NCBI GenBank assembly: GCA_021604265.1
Contig: BQIY01000129.1
Coordinates: 1 to 6,599 of the forward strand
Reading direction: 5' to 3'
Source of the DNA: Nitrospirales bacterium
GTDB taxonomy: Bacteria; Nitrospirota; Nitrospiria; Nitrospirales; UBA8639
Length of the DNA: 6,599 bases
Part shown: positions 6,255 to 6,599 of the stretch, piece after piece
How the letters are laid out: each line of letters opens with the position of its first letter
How positions within the stretch are numbered: position 1 is the stretch's first letter
Position numbers and translations under genes: made by a program
The notes under the pieces: generated by a model
The model's input: only the letters and a program-made list of their open reading frames with translations
The model's database searches: none
Told to the model about the DNA's origin: nothing

Positions 6255-6599
6255 TCAAGCCAATACCACAGATGCAGATGCAAGTTTTCGACTTCGGGAG
6301 AGAATCTGTGTCGCAATGCCAGCCTTTCGACAATCTTGTACTATTTTTGCCAACTGGCTTCTATTAGCTGAAGGAATAGCCACAAGAATTTCTTCGATTT
6401 GATACTTTTCCACAACGCTCGAGAGTTCTCTCCGTGTTCCCATAACCGGAATGCCATGAATTTCACGCCCCAACTTACTTCGGTCATCATCAATAAATCC
6501 TATGGGCATATAGTTAATTGTTGGATTATTGCGAATTTCTCGTAAAGCAATCTCTCCGGCATCTCCCGCTCCCATAATGAGCAGACGTTTGCCTTCAGG
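6255..6599 (-). CDS. CapD/WbpM-type nucleotide-sugar dehydratase/epimerase, 5' end outside window and apparently C-terminally truncated
   Basis: 114 codons are visible, in frame from the window edge to TGA at 6255. KRLLIMGAGDAGEIALREI, GFIDDDRSKLGREIHGIPVMGT and ILVAIPSANRSQLAKIVQDCRKAGI match the first Rossmann domain (CoA_binding_3 type) of CapD/FlaA1/WbpM/PglF proteins, which normally follows several membrane helices. Full-length members continue with a loop, often containing a V-S-x-x-x-L/I-R-D/E-V element, and then a second SDR domain that catalyses UDP-GlcNAc 4,6-dehydration or epimerisation. Here the frame runs through a basic, low-complexity tail (SRSRKLASASVVLA) and stops; the other frames downstream do not restore homology. 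It is either a decayed gene or a short form kept for membrane anchoring or ligand binding. Any catalytic SDR domain is absent from this side. Confidence 0.8.
   Translation of the reverse strand, partial: PEGKRLLIMGAGDAGEIALREIRNNPTINYMPIGFIDDDRSKLGREIHGIPVMGTRRELSSVVEKYQIEEILVAIPSANRSQLAKIVQDCRKAGIATQILSRSRKLASASVVLA

Noticed and set aside
6124..6333. 69-codon minus-strand frame bridging the CapD fragment and the regulator
   Set aside because: Tested as a frameshift continuation of the CapD-type protein, but it restores no family sequence and runs across the operator-like region.

Overview
The window is about 6.6 kb of a bacterial cell-surface polysaccharide (EPS, capsule or O-antigen) locus. 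Every gene I can support lies on the minus strand, so the genes are read here from the right end to the left. Gene families, Shine-Dalgarno sites and operon-style overlaps are bacterial. A NusG-like antiterminator next to an EPS-type winged-helix regulator, and wbp-like amino-sugar genes, suggest a Gram-negative or environmental lineage. Nitrospirota or a deltaproteobacterial group would fit, but the sequence alone does not settle the taxon.

Layout from right to left: (1) 6599-6255, the end of a CapD/WbpM-type nucleotide-sugar dehydratase/epimerase whose reading frame stops just after its first Rossmann domain; its start is outside the window. (2) 6254-6132, a control region with a consensus -35 hexamer and a cluster of TGTTCA/TGAACA half-sites. 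(3) 6131-5553, a regulator joining an N-terminal winged helix to a C-terminal Rossmann-like domain. (4) 5552-5456, a leader with a perfect 10-bp stem-loop and a copy of an 11-mer also found in the first control region. (5) 5455-4937, a NusG paralogue of the UpxY/LoaP type. (6) 4936-4784, a gap of about 150 bp. (7) 4783-3173, a fused WbpB/WlbA-like dehydrogenase and WbpD/WlbB-like N-acetyltransferase with a zinc-ribbon tail. (8) 3176-2028, a WbpE-like PLP aminotransferase overlapping the previous gene by 4 nt. (9) 2027-1892, a gap. (10) 1891-887, an extended-SDR NAD-dependent sugar epimerase. (11) 894-1, a second DegT/DnrJ/EryC1/StrS aminotransferase, overlapping the epimerase by 8 nt and cut by the window edge.

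How they may work together: the fusion protein and the WbpE-like enzyme supply three consecutive steps from UDP-GlcNAcA to UDP-2,3-diacetamido-2,3-dideoxy-glucuronic acid (dehydrogenation, transamination, N-acetylation). The 6-dehydrogenase that makes the starting sugar, the glycosyltransferases and the export genes are not in the window. The epimerase and second aminotransferase are translationally coupled and probably serve another modified sugar. The two regulators at the head of the cluster probably control it: the winged-helix protein at initiation, possibly acting on its own promoter, and the NusG paralogue by processive antitermination. The most interesting material is the regulatory head: an operator-like half-site array, an 11-mer shared by both regulator leaders, a stem-loop before the NusG paralogue, and a DNA-binding protein carrying a nucleotide-sugar-type Rossmann domain. 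There is no gene-free stretch above 300 bases, and I see no RNA gene, CRISPR array or insertion sequence.
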